From the NCBI GenBank assembly GCA_009783565.1, contig WRDF01000002.1:186001-250000 (forward strand): a stretch of DNA of 64,000 nt, read 5' to 3'. Origin of the DNA: Rikenellaceae bacterium (GTDB lineage Bacteria > Bacteroidota > Bacteroidia > Bacteroidales > Rikenellaceae). A program made the position numbers and the translations under genes. Numbering within the stretch: the stretch's first letter is position 1; every line of letters starts with the position of its first letter. Shown here piece by piece: positions 1-7,187 of the stretch. The notes under the pieces are model-generated. The model saw nothing but the letters and a program-made list of their open reading frames with translations. It was not told the origin of the DNA and did not search any database.

Positions 1-340
1 GGATGCGCAGGTGCAGGAGATTTTCGGCAAATTCCAGGGTGTCATCACCGAGAACGGCGGTCAGATCGTGAACAAAGAGGACTGGGGGCTGAAAAAACTC
101 GCATATCCGATCCAGAAAAAGACCACCGGTTTCTACTTCTTCATCGAATTCACGAGTGAAGGCGACATCATCGACAAACTCGAAACGATGTATCGCCGCG
201 ACGAGCGCGTGATCCGCTTCCTGACGTTCAAGCAGGATAAAAGTGCGTTCGAATACTCGGAAAAACGCCGCAACAAGCTGGCAGGAAAACCTGCCCAAGC
301 GGCCACCGAAACACACAACGAAACCAAAACAGAAGAGTAG
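1..340 (+). CDS. rpsF: 30S ribosomal protein S6, 5' end cut by window edge
   Basis: S6 is a primary component of the small ribosomal subunit and binds 16S rRNA together with S18. The frame is open from base 2 to the stop at 340. It reads [11 protein letters not shown], then the hallmark [18 protein letters not shown] stretch, then [13 protein letters not shown], which are typical S6 sequence. S6 proteins normally carry about 20 more residues before this point, so the GTG at base 11 is an internal valine codon and the gene starts outside the window. The tail after residue 80 is hydrophilic and variable, as usual in Bacteroidota. It is the first visible gene of an rpsF-rpsR-rplI operon; rpsR starts 6 bases after its stop. 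Confidence 0.96.
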   Translation, partial: DAQVQEIFGKFQGVITENGGQIVNKEDWGLKKLAYPIQKKTTGFYFFIEFTSEGDIIDKLETMYRRDERVIRFLTFKQDKSAFEYSEKRRNKLAGKPAQAATETHNETKTEE

Positions 341-346
341 AAGACA

Positions 347-619
347 ATGGCACAGCAACAATCATCAGAGATAAGATACCTTAATCCGGTAACGGTCGAG
401 GTCAAGAAGAAAAAATATTGCCGCTTCAAAAAGCTGGGCATAAAGTATGTCGATTACAAAGACCCGGAGTTTTTGAAAAAGTTCCTTAACGAGCAGGGGA
501 AAATACTTCCCCGCCGCTTGACCGGAACGTCGCAGAAATTCCAGAAGAAAGTGGCTCAGGCGGTTAAGCGTGCGCGTCACCTCGCTCTGTTGCCGTTCGT
601 AACCGACATGATGAAATAA
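347..619 (+). CDS. rpsR: 30S ribosomal protein S18
   Basis: S18 pairs with S6 on the platform of the 30S subunit. The 90-residue product has the normal length. The conserved block around residues 51-80 is present ([18 protein letters not shown], then a basic [13 protein letters not shown]). An N-terminal [20 protein letters not shown] segment keeps one of the cysteines that bind zinc in some S18 proteins. It sits in the canonical rpsF-rpsR-rplI order with short spacers, so it is co-transcribed with both neighbours. Confidence 0.97.
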   Translation: MAQQQSSEIRYLNPVTVEVKKKKYCRFKKLGIKYVDYKDPEFLKKFLNEQGKILPRRLTGTSQKFQKKVAQAVKRARHLALLPFVTDMMK

Positions 620-633
620 GTAAGGAGGAAGCT

Positions 634-1074
634 ATGGAAGTGATACTTTTGAAAGACGTGGAGAAACTGGGTTACAAGAACGACGTGGTGAGCGTCAAGC
701 CCGGTTATGCAAATAATTTCCTCATCCCGCAAGGGTTTGCCAAGGCGGCGACAGCATCGGCGAAGAAAGTGCTGGCCGAGAATCTGCGCCAGCAATCGCA
801 CAAAGAAGCGAAGCTCGTGGGCGATGCCGAAGCGATGGCAGGACGATTGGGTGCGATCGCACTGGTAATCCCGATGAAAGCCGAAGAAGGAAAGATATTC
901 GGTTCGGTGACTTCGACCATATTGGCGGAGGCATTGGCAGCAAAGGGCGTGGAGGTCGACCGTCGCAACATCACGGTCGAACCTGTGAAGACGCTCGGCG
1001 AGTACGAGGCCGTCGTGAAGCTTTATAAGACGATCACCGCTCCGGTACAATTCACGGTGATCGCGGAAGAATAA
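634..1074 (+). CDS. rplI: 50S ribosomal protein L9
   Basis: L9 binds 23S rRNA near the L1 stalk. The 146-residue product starts MEVILLKDVEKLGYKNDVVSVKPGYANNFLIPQGFA, the L9 N-terminal signature (GxxGxxVxVxxGYxRNxLxPxxxA type). A helical connector around residues 45-75 and a C-terminal RNA-binding domain follow. A purine-rich GGAGGA precedes the ATG, an unusually good Shine-Dalgarno for this phylum. It is last in the rpsF-rpsR-rplI operon and is followed within 30 bases by a perfect hairpin terminator. Confidence 0.97.
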   Translation: MEVILLKDVEKLGYKNDVVSVKPGYANNFLIPQGFAKAATASAKKVLAENLRQQSHKEAKLVGDAEAMAGRLGAIALVIPMKAEEGKIFGSVTSTILAEALAAKGVEVDRRNITVEPVKTLGEYEAVVKLYKTITAPVQFTVIAEE

Positions 1075-1101
1075 GAGACGAGAGCTATTTTTTACGTGAT
1101 A

Positions 1102-1141
1102 AAAGAAGCCCTGCATAACATAAGTTATGCAGGGCTTCTTT
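1102..1141 (+). terminator. intrinsic terminator after rplI
   Basis: A perfect 18-bp inverted repeat (arms 1102-1119 and 1124-1141) encloses a 4-base loop ATAA. The 5' arm begins with A residues and the 3' arm ends in a TTCTTT tract, so it can work as a terminator for the ribosomal operon and, because of the A-rich 5' arm, possibly in both directions against the convergent META-domain gene. Confidence 0.85.
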
Positions 1142-1157
1142 ATAGCACACGCGTTTG

Positions 1158-1583
1158 TTACCGTTTCTCGAAAGTCATTTTCAACTCGTTCTCGGAGAAG
1201 AGCATCAGCGTGCGCCCGAAAATCTTATAACTGTCGATCGTACCCAATATTCGCAAAAAACGATCCTCGGCCGCCTGATCGAGGCACATCATGCGCGTCG
1301 TAGCGAGCGGGCCGAACGCGAGAGCACCCGCGCCGGCCGAACTCTCGTACGTGCCCGTGACGCGGTTGCAAAAGCCCATGCCCGCAACGTTGCCATTTGC
1401 GGCGAACGAGAGCGTGAACCGGTTATCGACCGGCGTGACCCGATCGTTCTCGATGCGCGTGAGTTGCCACTCACCGCTACCGCCCAGCGGTGCGGTGCGA
1501 CCTGCGCGCTTGCCACAGTTGCAACACGATGTCGCAGTTAGCAGCACGGCGGCAAGCATCAGAATTCCCATAAGTTTTTTCAT
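1158..1583 (-). CDS. META-domain (HslJ-like) lipoprotein
   Basis: The 141-residue protein starts with a lipoprotein signal (MKKLMGILMLAAVLLTATSC, lipid-attachment Cys near residue 20). The rest is one META domain: GEWQLTRIENDRV, then FTLSFAANGNVAGMGFCNRVTG and FGPLATTRMMCLDQAAEDRFLRIL, with the MMCxD motif of the HslJ/META family. META proteins are small envelope lipoproteins; HslJ is linked to novobiocin resistance in E. coli, but the role in Bacteroidota is unknown. A second META lipoprotein lies directly upstream on the same strand, so this is probably a tandem duplication. The stop TAA is immediately followed by the palindrome-like CAAACGCGTGTG (1146-1157). Confidence 0.85.
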   Translation of the reverse strand: MKKLMGILMLAAVLLTATSCCNCGKRAGRTAPLGGSGEWQLTRIENDRVTPVDNRFTLSFAANGNVAGMGFCNRVTGTYESSAGAGALAFGPLATTRMMCLDQAAEDRFLRILGTIDSYKIFGRTLMLFSENELKMTFEKR

Positions 1584-1603
1584 GTTACTCAGTTACTTTA
1601 AAC

Positions 1604-1644
1604 ATAGGGTTTATTCACACAAAGTTATAGTGAACAAACCCTAT
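1604..1644 (-). terminator. hairpin between the two META-domain genes
   Basis: Arms 1604-1618 and 1630-1644 pair with one mismatch (ATAGGGTTTATTCAC against GTGAACAAACCCTAT) around an 11-base loop. It lies downstream of the second META gene and upstream of the first on the minus strand, so it may terminate or attenuate read-through. No long T run follows, so the assignment is tentative. Confidence 0.45.
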
Positions 1645-1692
1645 ATCAGGTGGTTTATACATCGGCAAATAAAAACGTAGCCGCATAGCGAC

Positions 1693-2139
1693 TTACTGTA
1701 CCGCTTGGAGCACCGGACGGAATTTCAGAACCGTATGGTCGCTCTTTATTTTCAGATGCAGTTTGTCCTCATGTACCTCGACCTCATCGACATCTTCGAG
1801 CAGGCGCAGATATTTGTGTTCGAACTCCATGATATGGTCGAGACACATCATCATGGTGCCGGCCATCATACCGAAATTGATACCGTGAGGTTCTTTCAGT
1901 TCGAACGGACCGAAGTATCTGTTGCAGCCGCTAGACCCCGATACCTGGTTGGTCTCTGCATTGAACGTCATAGTAACACTTGCGGGAGGTGTTTCAGTGA
2001 AGTCGCTGTCTTTGAAGACAATTTCGTCTAACTGCCACTCGTGGGCCGTCAGAAGTTCCATCTTGGTTTTCTTTGGCGTGCAGGCCATTGTCAGAACGGC
2101 CAGCGCTGCGATCATCGTCACGGAGAATGCTTTTTTCAT
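1693..2139 (-). CDS. META-domain lipoprotein, paralogue
   Basis: The likely start is the ATG at 2139 (MKKAFSVTMIAALAVLTMAC); the frame is open 30 codons further upstream, but those residues do not look like protein and the signal peptide begins here. The product is 148 residues with a lipobox Cys near residue 20, then a META domain: AHEWQLDEIVFKDSDF, VTMTFNAETNQVSGSSGCNRYFGPF and MMAGTMMMCLDHIMEFEHKYLRLL. It has the same MMCxD motif and architecture as its downstream neighbour, which supports tandem duplication. Envelope location is inferred from the signal; the function is unknown. Confidence 0.83.
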   Translation of the reverse strand: MKKAFSVTMIAALAVLTMACTPKKTKMELLTAHEWQLDEIVFKDSDFTETPPASVTMTFNAETNQVSGSSGCNRYFGPFELKEPHGINFGMMAGTMMMCLDHIMEFEHKYLRLLEDVDEVEVHEDKLHLKIKSDHTVLKFRPVLQAVQ

Positions 2140-2293
2140 AGTTCTCAGGTTTTTAAATTTGTAAAATGTTATTTGCACAAAGTTGTTAGCATCGATAGCA
2201 CTAAATCCGAATATCGAAAATAGTGCCAAGACGTCACGGTTTTTGCGTTCATTTGGTCAAAGGTAGTAAAAATATTTTTGTATTTTTGAAACC

Positions 2294-2983
2294 ATGAAGA
2301 AGATCGTAGTTTTCACCGGAGCGGGCATCAGCCGCGAGAGCGGCATTGCCACGTTTCGCGACATCGACGGCCTGTGGGCCGAGCATCGCATAGAAGACGT
2401 ATGCACGCCGGAGGCTTTGGCACGCAACCGCACGCGGGTTATAGATTTTTACAACATGCGCCGCCGCGAAGTCCTGTCGAAAGAACCCAACGCTGCGCAT
2501 CACGCGCTGGTCAATCTTGAAAAACACTTCGACGTCGAGGTGGTCACGCAAAATATCGACGATCTGCACGAGCGCGCGGGAAGTACGCATGTGCTGCATC
2601 TCCACGGCGAGATACGCAAATTGCGCAGCTCGCTCGACGAACTTGCCTCCGTACCCATCGAGGGCTGGGAACAGCCGCTCGATGCTCGTCACGCCGACGG
2701 ATCGCTGCTGCGGCCGTTCGTGGTGTTTTTCGGCGAGAGTGTGCCGATGCTCGAACGCGCGGCAGAGATCGTTCGCGCTGCCGATGCGATGATTGTCGTC
2801 GGCACGTCGTTGCAGGTCTATCCCGCCGCATCTCTGGTACATTATCTGCGTCCCGATGCACCCTTGTGGCTCATCGACCCCAATGCGCCGCCGTTGCGGC
2901 GTTCCGGTCTCAGTGTTATTCGCCAACCCGCCTCTGTCGGAGTTCCGCAGCTCGTAGGGGAACTGATATGTCATGCGAATTAA
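2294..2983 (+). CDS. cobB: sirtuin-family NAD-dependent protein deacylase without zinc cysteines
   Basis: Sirtuins remove acyl groups from lysine using NAD. The 229-residue protein shows the Rossmann motif GAGIS (residues 9-13), TQNID (85-89) and HLHG with the presumed catalytic His104, then LRPFVVFFGE and VVGTSLQVYPAA. Tyr53 and Arg56 (YNMR) match the YxxR motif that in SIRT5 and E. coli CobB binds succinyl or malonyl groups, so desuccinylase activity is plausible. The segment between HLHG and LRPFVVF contains no cysteine, so the usual four-Cys zinc site is absent. Two overlapping TATTTTTG boxes (2273-2288) lie just upstream of the start and may be its promoter. It is probably monocistronic. 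Confidence 0.9.
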   Translation: MKKIVVFTGAGISRESGIATFRDIDGLWAEHRIEDVCTPEALARNRTRVIDFYNMRRREVLSKEPNAAHHALVNLEKHFDVEVVTQNIDDLHERAGSTHVLHLHGEIRKLRSSLDELASVPIEGWEQPLDARHADGSLLRPFVVFFGESVPMLERAAEIVRAADAMIVVGTSLQVYPAASLVHYLRPDAPLWLIDPNAPPLRRSGLSVIRQPASVGVPQLVGELICHAN

Positions 2984-3249
2984 AAGTTTAATTTATTTTC
3001 TGCCCGATGTATAGTTCCCAATATCGTTGCGGCGTGCGACCAAAATGACAAAAAACTTCCAATAGACATAGATTTCTTCCCTTTTTTCGTATTTCGTGGC
3101 ACATGATTTGTAATGGATAATGCATAACGTCTTAGCGATGTTACGAAATCAAAAGTTAAGGGTTAGTTAGTGAAAAAAGCCTGTCAGGGGCGATTTAATT
3201 TCTTCATTTATTTTTAAGTTTGGGTTAGTAGTTTAGGGGGACACCCCGC

Positions 3250-3290
3250 AACGGGAGGCTATCGGGACGATACCCTCCCGTTTCTCTTTT
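3250..3290 (+). terminator. compound hairpin upstream of purL promoter
   Basis: Arms AACGGGAGG (3250-3258) and CCTCCCGTT (3274-3282) pair perfectly. The loop itself forms a second stem, TATCG (3260-3264) with CGATA (3268-3272), separated from the first by one C-C mismatch. TCTCTTTT follows on the plus strand, as in an intrinsic terminator. Confidence 0.7.
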
Positions 3291-3298
3291 GTCGATTT

Positions 3299-3330
3299 TT
3301 TGATTATTTTACTTAAAATTCGTACCTTTG
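3299..3330 (+). promoter_or_regulatory. Bacteroidota-type promoter of purL
   Basis: TTTG at 3299-3302 and TACCTTTG at 3323-3330 are separated by 20 bases, an exact fit to the phylum's -33/-7 consensus. Transcription should begin a few bases after 3330. This decides the purL start: the frame is open upstream to 3328, but a start there would lie inside the promoter. Confidence 0.88.
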
Positions 3331-3363
3331 CAGGGTTATTCTTACCTCAAAACAAGCACGCCC

Positions 3364-6300
3364 ATGATATTATTTTTCGGCCGACCCAGCGAACGGATCT
3401 ACGCCGTCGAAACCACGCAAACACTTGATAATGAAGCAATAGGTAAGCTCGAATGGCTGTTTTCAGGAGCACGGTTGCTTGATGCGAAAAGCATGGACGG
3501 CTCGTTCACGGGGCCGCGCAAGGAGATGGTCACGCCGTGGAGCACGAATGCGGTCGAGATTACTCAAACGGTTGGCGTAGAGGGTATTACGCGCATCGAA
3601 GAGTTCATCCCGGCAGACAAAAAAACGGAGTTCGATCCGATGCTGGGGCGGCTTTACGACTCGCTGGGGCAGGATATTTTTGCGGTAGACCTGCAACCCG
3701 AACCTATCCGCCATATCGAGGACATTGCGGCCTATAATCGCGAGGAGAGCCTGGCTATGAGTGACGACGAGGTGGCGTATTTGGAGCGCGTGGCCGCAAA
3801 TATGGGGCGACCGCTTACGGACAGCGAGGTTTTCGGTTTTTCGCAGGTAAATTCGGAACATTGCCGGCATAAGATTTTCAACGGCGAGTTCGTGATTGAC
3901 GGCGAGAGGATGCCCTCGACGCTGTTCGAACTTATAAAAAAGACTACGCGCACGAACCCGAATCACGTGGTTTCGGCATATAAGGATAACTGCGCGCTTC
4001 TGGAAGGACCGTCTGGGGCGCAGCAATGGTCGCCCGACGCGCACGATAAGCCGGGCACTTACCGCACACGCACGTTCGACAGCGTGATCACGGTTAAGGC
4101 CGAGACACATAATTTTCCGACGACGGTCGAGCCGTTCAACGGCGGCGCGACTGGCGGCGGCGGCGAGATCCGCGACCGTATTGCGGGCGGTAAAGGAGCG
4201 TTCCCGTCGGCGGGAGCGGCGGTTTATATGACCGCTTATCCACGCCTTACCGAAGAGGGACACGAATGGGAACGCGCGATGGCGGCACGCCCGTGGCTCT
4301 ATCAGACGCCGCAACAGATACTTACGAAAGCATCGAACGGCGCGTCGGATTTCGGCAACAAATTCGGCCAGCCGCTGATCTGCGGCTCGTTGCTGACCTT
4401 CGAGCACGAAGAAGGCGGTCGCAAATACGGCTATGATAAAGTGATCATGCAGGCGGGCGGCATCGGCTACGGTCGCCGCGAGGACAGCATAAAAGGCGTG
4501 CCTGCGCAGGGCGACAAGATAGTTATGATGGGCGGCGACAACTACCGCATCGGCATGGGCGGCGGCGCGGTGTCGAGCGTGGCGACGGGCGAGTATGCCA
4601 GCGCCATTGAGTTGAATGCCATTCAACGGTCGAATCCGGAGATGCAGCGGCGGGTGTATAACGCAATCCGCGCGGTGTGTGAAGAGGAGCGCAACCCGAT
4701 AGTGTCGATCCACGACCATGGCGCGGGCGGTCATCTGAACTGCCTGAGCGAGTTGGTGGAGGCGGAGGGCGGACATTTCGACCTCGACACGCTGCCCGTC
4801 GGCGACCCCACGCTGAGCGACCGCGAGATATTGAGCAACGAGTCGCAGGAGCGCATGGGACTGGTCGTAGGTGCAGAAGATATAGAGCATTTGCAGAGGA
4901 TCGCCGAGCGTGAACGCGCGCCGTTATATGTTATTGGCAAGGTGACGGGCGACAAGCGTCTGACGTTCGAGAGCGCGAGGACGGGTGAAAAACCTGTCGA
5001 TTGGCCGCTGGCGGCGATGTTCGGCTCTGCGCCTAAGACCGTGATGAACGACAGCACGGTGAAGCGCACGTTCGCCGAGCCTGAATACCGTCCGGCGGCA
5101 TGGCGCGAATATCTGGAAAAAGTTTTGCGCTTGGAGGGCGTGGGGTGTAAAGATTGGCTGACGAGCAAGGTCGATCGCTCGCAGGGCGGCCTGATAGCGA
5201 TGCAGCAGACGGCGGGACGAGTGCAGCTGCCCGTGAACGACTGCGCTGTGGTGTCGCTCGACTTCACGGGGCGCGGCGGCATCGCCACGTCGCTCGGACA
5301 CGCTCCGGCGGCGGCGTTGGCAGACGCTGCGAAAGGCTCGGTACTCGCTATAGCGGAGGCGCTTACGAATATCGTTTTTGCACCGCTGGCGCACGGGCTG
5401 AAAGGCGTGTCGCTCAGCGCCAACTGGATGTGGCCTTGCCGCAACGAGGGCGAAGATGCGCGGCTGTATAAGGCGGTGAAAGCGGCGAGCGACTTTGCGC
5501 TGGCGTTGGGTATCAACATTCCGACGGGTAAGGACTCGCTGTCGATGACGCAGAAATACCCCGACGGCGAGAAGGTCCTGTCGCCCGGCACGGTGATCAT
5601 CACGGCCGTCGGCGAGACGGGCGATGTACGTCGCGCGGTGACCCCTGCGCTGAGCGAATACGGCGGAGACATCGTGTATATAGACATGTGCCGCAGTAAT
5701 TTCGGATTGGGCGGCAGCAGTTTTGCGCAGGTTGTGGGCGCTGTCGGGATGGAAGTCCCGACGGTCGAAGACCCCGCGTATTTTGCGCGCGCGTTCGGCG
5801 AGGTGCAGCGGCTCATCGCGCAAGGGTGCGTATTGGCGGGTCACGACGTGTCAGCAGGCGGTTTGATGACCGCGCTTTTGGAGATGGCGTTCACCGACAA
5901 CCGTTCGGGCATGGACATCGACATTACACTGCTGGGCGAGGCCGACGTCGTAAAAGCGTTGTTCAGCGAGCTTCCGTCGCTGGTTCTGCAAGTTGCGGAC
6001 GGTGACGCGGTAGTTTCGGAACTCGCGGCGGCGGGCGTGCAGGCATACAAGATAGGCGCGGCGGGTATCGATGGCAAGCGGGAATTCTCGCTGACCCACA
6101 ACGGCACGACCGACCACTTGGATATAGATTCGCTGCGTGACTGCTGGTACGAACCTTCGTATCTGCTTGACCGCTATCAGAGCACGCAGGCGCGCGAGCG
6201 GATGGAGAACTACGCTCGGCGCGAGCTGACATTCGGTTTTCCGCCAGATTTCATCGGCGCACAACCTCAAAACAACGCGCGTGGTCGCGTCAAAGCGGCT

Positions 6301-7029
6301 GTAATTCGCGAAAAGGGCAGCCACTGCGAGCGCGAGATGGCGTGGGCGATGCACATGGCCGGTATGGATGTTCGCGACGTGCACATGACCGACCTTATCA
6401 GCGGCCGCGAAACGCTCGAAGACGTGAATATGATCGCTTTCGTGGGCGGATTTTCCAACTCCGACGTGTTGGGACCTGCCAAAGGTTGGGCGGGAGCATT
6501 CGTTTACAATGAAAAAGCGCGGCGTGCGCTGGAAAATTTCTATGCGCGCCACGATACGCTCTCGCTGGGCGTCTGCAACGGATGCCAGCTTATGATGGAG
6601 CTCGGGTTACTCGGCGACGGACACCATCCTATGGCTGCGAACACATCGGGGAAGCTCGAATCGGCATTCCTTGCGGTGAACGTTCCGACTGAGGGCAACT
6701 CGGTGATGTTCAAGGGGTTAGAGAGCGCTGATCTGGGGATTTGGGTAGCTCATGGCGAAGGGCGGTTCGTATTGCCGCAGCCCGAAAGCAACTACAACGT
6801 GGTAATGAAGTACGTCGGCAGTGAATATCCCGCCAATCCGAACGGCAGCGACCACGATGTGGCCGCATTGGCGAGCCGCGACGGCCGCCATGTGGCGATG
6901 ATGCCTCACATCGAGCGCGCCGTATATCCATGGCAGTGGGCATATTATCCCGAAGACCGCCGTGCGGATGAAGTCACACCATGGGTGCGTGCGTTTATGA
7001 ATGCCGCCGAGTGGATCACACGCGCGTGA
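3364..7029 (+). CDS. purL: phosphoribosylformylglycinamidine synthase, large single-chain form
   Basis: PurL converts FGAR, glutamine and ATP to FGAM in purine synthesis. At 1221 residues it is the long form with the synthetase and glutaminase parts in one chain. The start at ATG 3364 (MILFFGRPSERIYAVE) is set by the promoter at 3299-3330. Visible parts: N-terminal domain, then FSQVNSEHCRHKIFNG, the AETHNFPTTVEPFNGGATGGGGEIRD nucleotide-binding region, a second AIRS-type half with PTGKDSLSM, and a C-terminal class I glutaminase with the nucleophile Cys in GVCNGCQLM and His/Glu in MPHIER. The last codons are ACA CGC GCG TGA, so the stop overlaps an ACGCG palindrome. It appears monocistronic. 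Confidence 0.97.
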   Translation: MILFFGRPSERIYAVETTQTLDNEAIGKLEWLFSGARLLDAKSMDGSFTGPRKEMVTPWSTNAVEITQTVGVEGITRIEEFIPADKKTEFDPMLGRLYDSLGQDIFAVDLQPEPIRHIEDIAAYNREESLAMSDDEVAYLERVAANMGRPLTDSEVFGFSQVNSEHCRHKIFNGEFVIDGERMPSTLFELIKKTTRTNPNHVVSAYKDNCALLEGPSGAQQWSPDAHDKPGTYRTRTFDSVITVKAETHNFPTTVEPFNGGATGGGGEIRDRIAGGKGAFPSAGAAVYMTAYPRLTEEGHEWERAMAARPWLYQTPQQILTKASNGASDFGNKFGQPLICGSLLTFEHEEGGRKYGYDKVIMQAGGIGYGRREDSIKGVPAQGDKIVMMGGDNYRIGMGGGAVSSVATGEYASAIELNAIQRSNPEMQRRVYNAIRAVCEEERNPIVSIHDHGAGGHLNCLSELVEAEGGHFDLDTLPVGDPTLSDREILSNESQERMGLVVGAEDIEHLQRIAERERAPLYVIGKVTGDKRLTFESARTGEKPVDWPLAAMFGSAPKTVMNDSTVKRTFAEPEYRPAAWREYLEKVLRLEGVGCKDWLTSKVDRSQGGLIAMQQTAGRVQLPVNDCAVVSLDFTGRGGIATSLGHAPAAALADAAKGSVLAIAEALTNIVFAPLAHGLKGVSLSANWMWPCRNEGEDARLYKAVKAASDFALALGINIPTGKDSLSMTQKYPDGEKVLSPGTVIITAVGETGDVRRAVTPALSEYGGDIVYIDMCRSNFGLGGSSFAQVVGAVGMEVPTVEDPAYFARAFGEVQRLIAQGCVLAGHDVSAGGLMTALLEMAFTDNRSGMDIDITLLGEADVVKALFSELPSLVLQVADGDAVVSELAAAGVQAYKIGAAGIDGKREFSLTHNGTTDHLDIDSLRDCWYEPSYLLDRYQSTQARERMENYARRELTFGFPPDFIGAQPQNNARGRVKAAVIREKGSHCEREMAWAMHMAGMDVRDVHMTDLISGRETLEDVNMIAFVGGFSNSDVLGPAKGWAGAFVYNEKARRALENFYARHDTLSLGVCNGCQLMMELGLLGDGHHPMAANTSGKLESAFLAVNVPTEGNSVMFKGLESADLGIWVAHGEGRFVLPQPESNYNVVMKYVGSEYPANPNGSDHDVAALASRDGRHVAMMPHIERAVYPWQWAYYPEDRRADEVTPWVRAFMNAAEWITRA

Positions 7030-7049
7030 TTTTTAGCCTGCCGGAGAAC

Positions 7050-7162
7050 TGTCATTCCGAGCGAGGCATGTAAGTGCCGACGAGGAATCTATCGCGAGTT
7101 TTATTATAATTTATAAACTAACGATAGATTCCTCCATCTCTTATGGGATGTTCGGAATGACA
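7050..7162. repeat. long inverted repeat, TGTCATTCCG family, copy 1
   Basis: TGTCATTCCG at the left end pairs with CGGAATGACA at the right end. An inner pair GGAATCTATCG / CGATAGATTCC flanks an A/T-rich centre. The same plan recurs at 17801, 37906 and 53828, and in minimal form at 48858. It lies between the convergent purL and S46 peptidase genes. An AGCCTGCCGGA module (7035-7045) precedes it. Confidence 0.85.
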
Positions 7163-7187
7163 AAACTATTACGTCATTGCAGTCCCT

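Larger units (their letters stand above)
2984..3363. other. gene-free stretch before purL; possible structured RNA
   Basis: These 380 bases hold no convincing reading frame. The left part is A/T-rich. From about 3125 there are short hairpins (AACGTC with GATGTT; GGGG with CCCC around 3236-3247) and then a strong compound hairpin ending at 3282, followed by a T-rich tract. The purL promoter starts only after this hairpin, so the structure is not part of the purL leader. It could be the 3' part of a small RNA or simply an upstream terminator. I could not identify a clear promoter for it. Confidence 0.35.

Noticed and set aside
3299-3363. purL start at 3328
   Set aside because: That codon lies inside the -7 box of the purL promoter.
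3463-4890. Long minus-strand frame (475 codons) inside purL
   Set aside because: It runs antisense to an unmistakable purL and its translation is rich in Arg, His and Ala without any domain; it is a shadow caused by codon bias.
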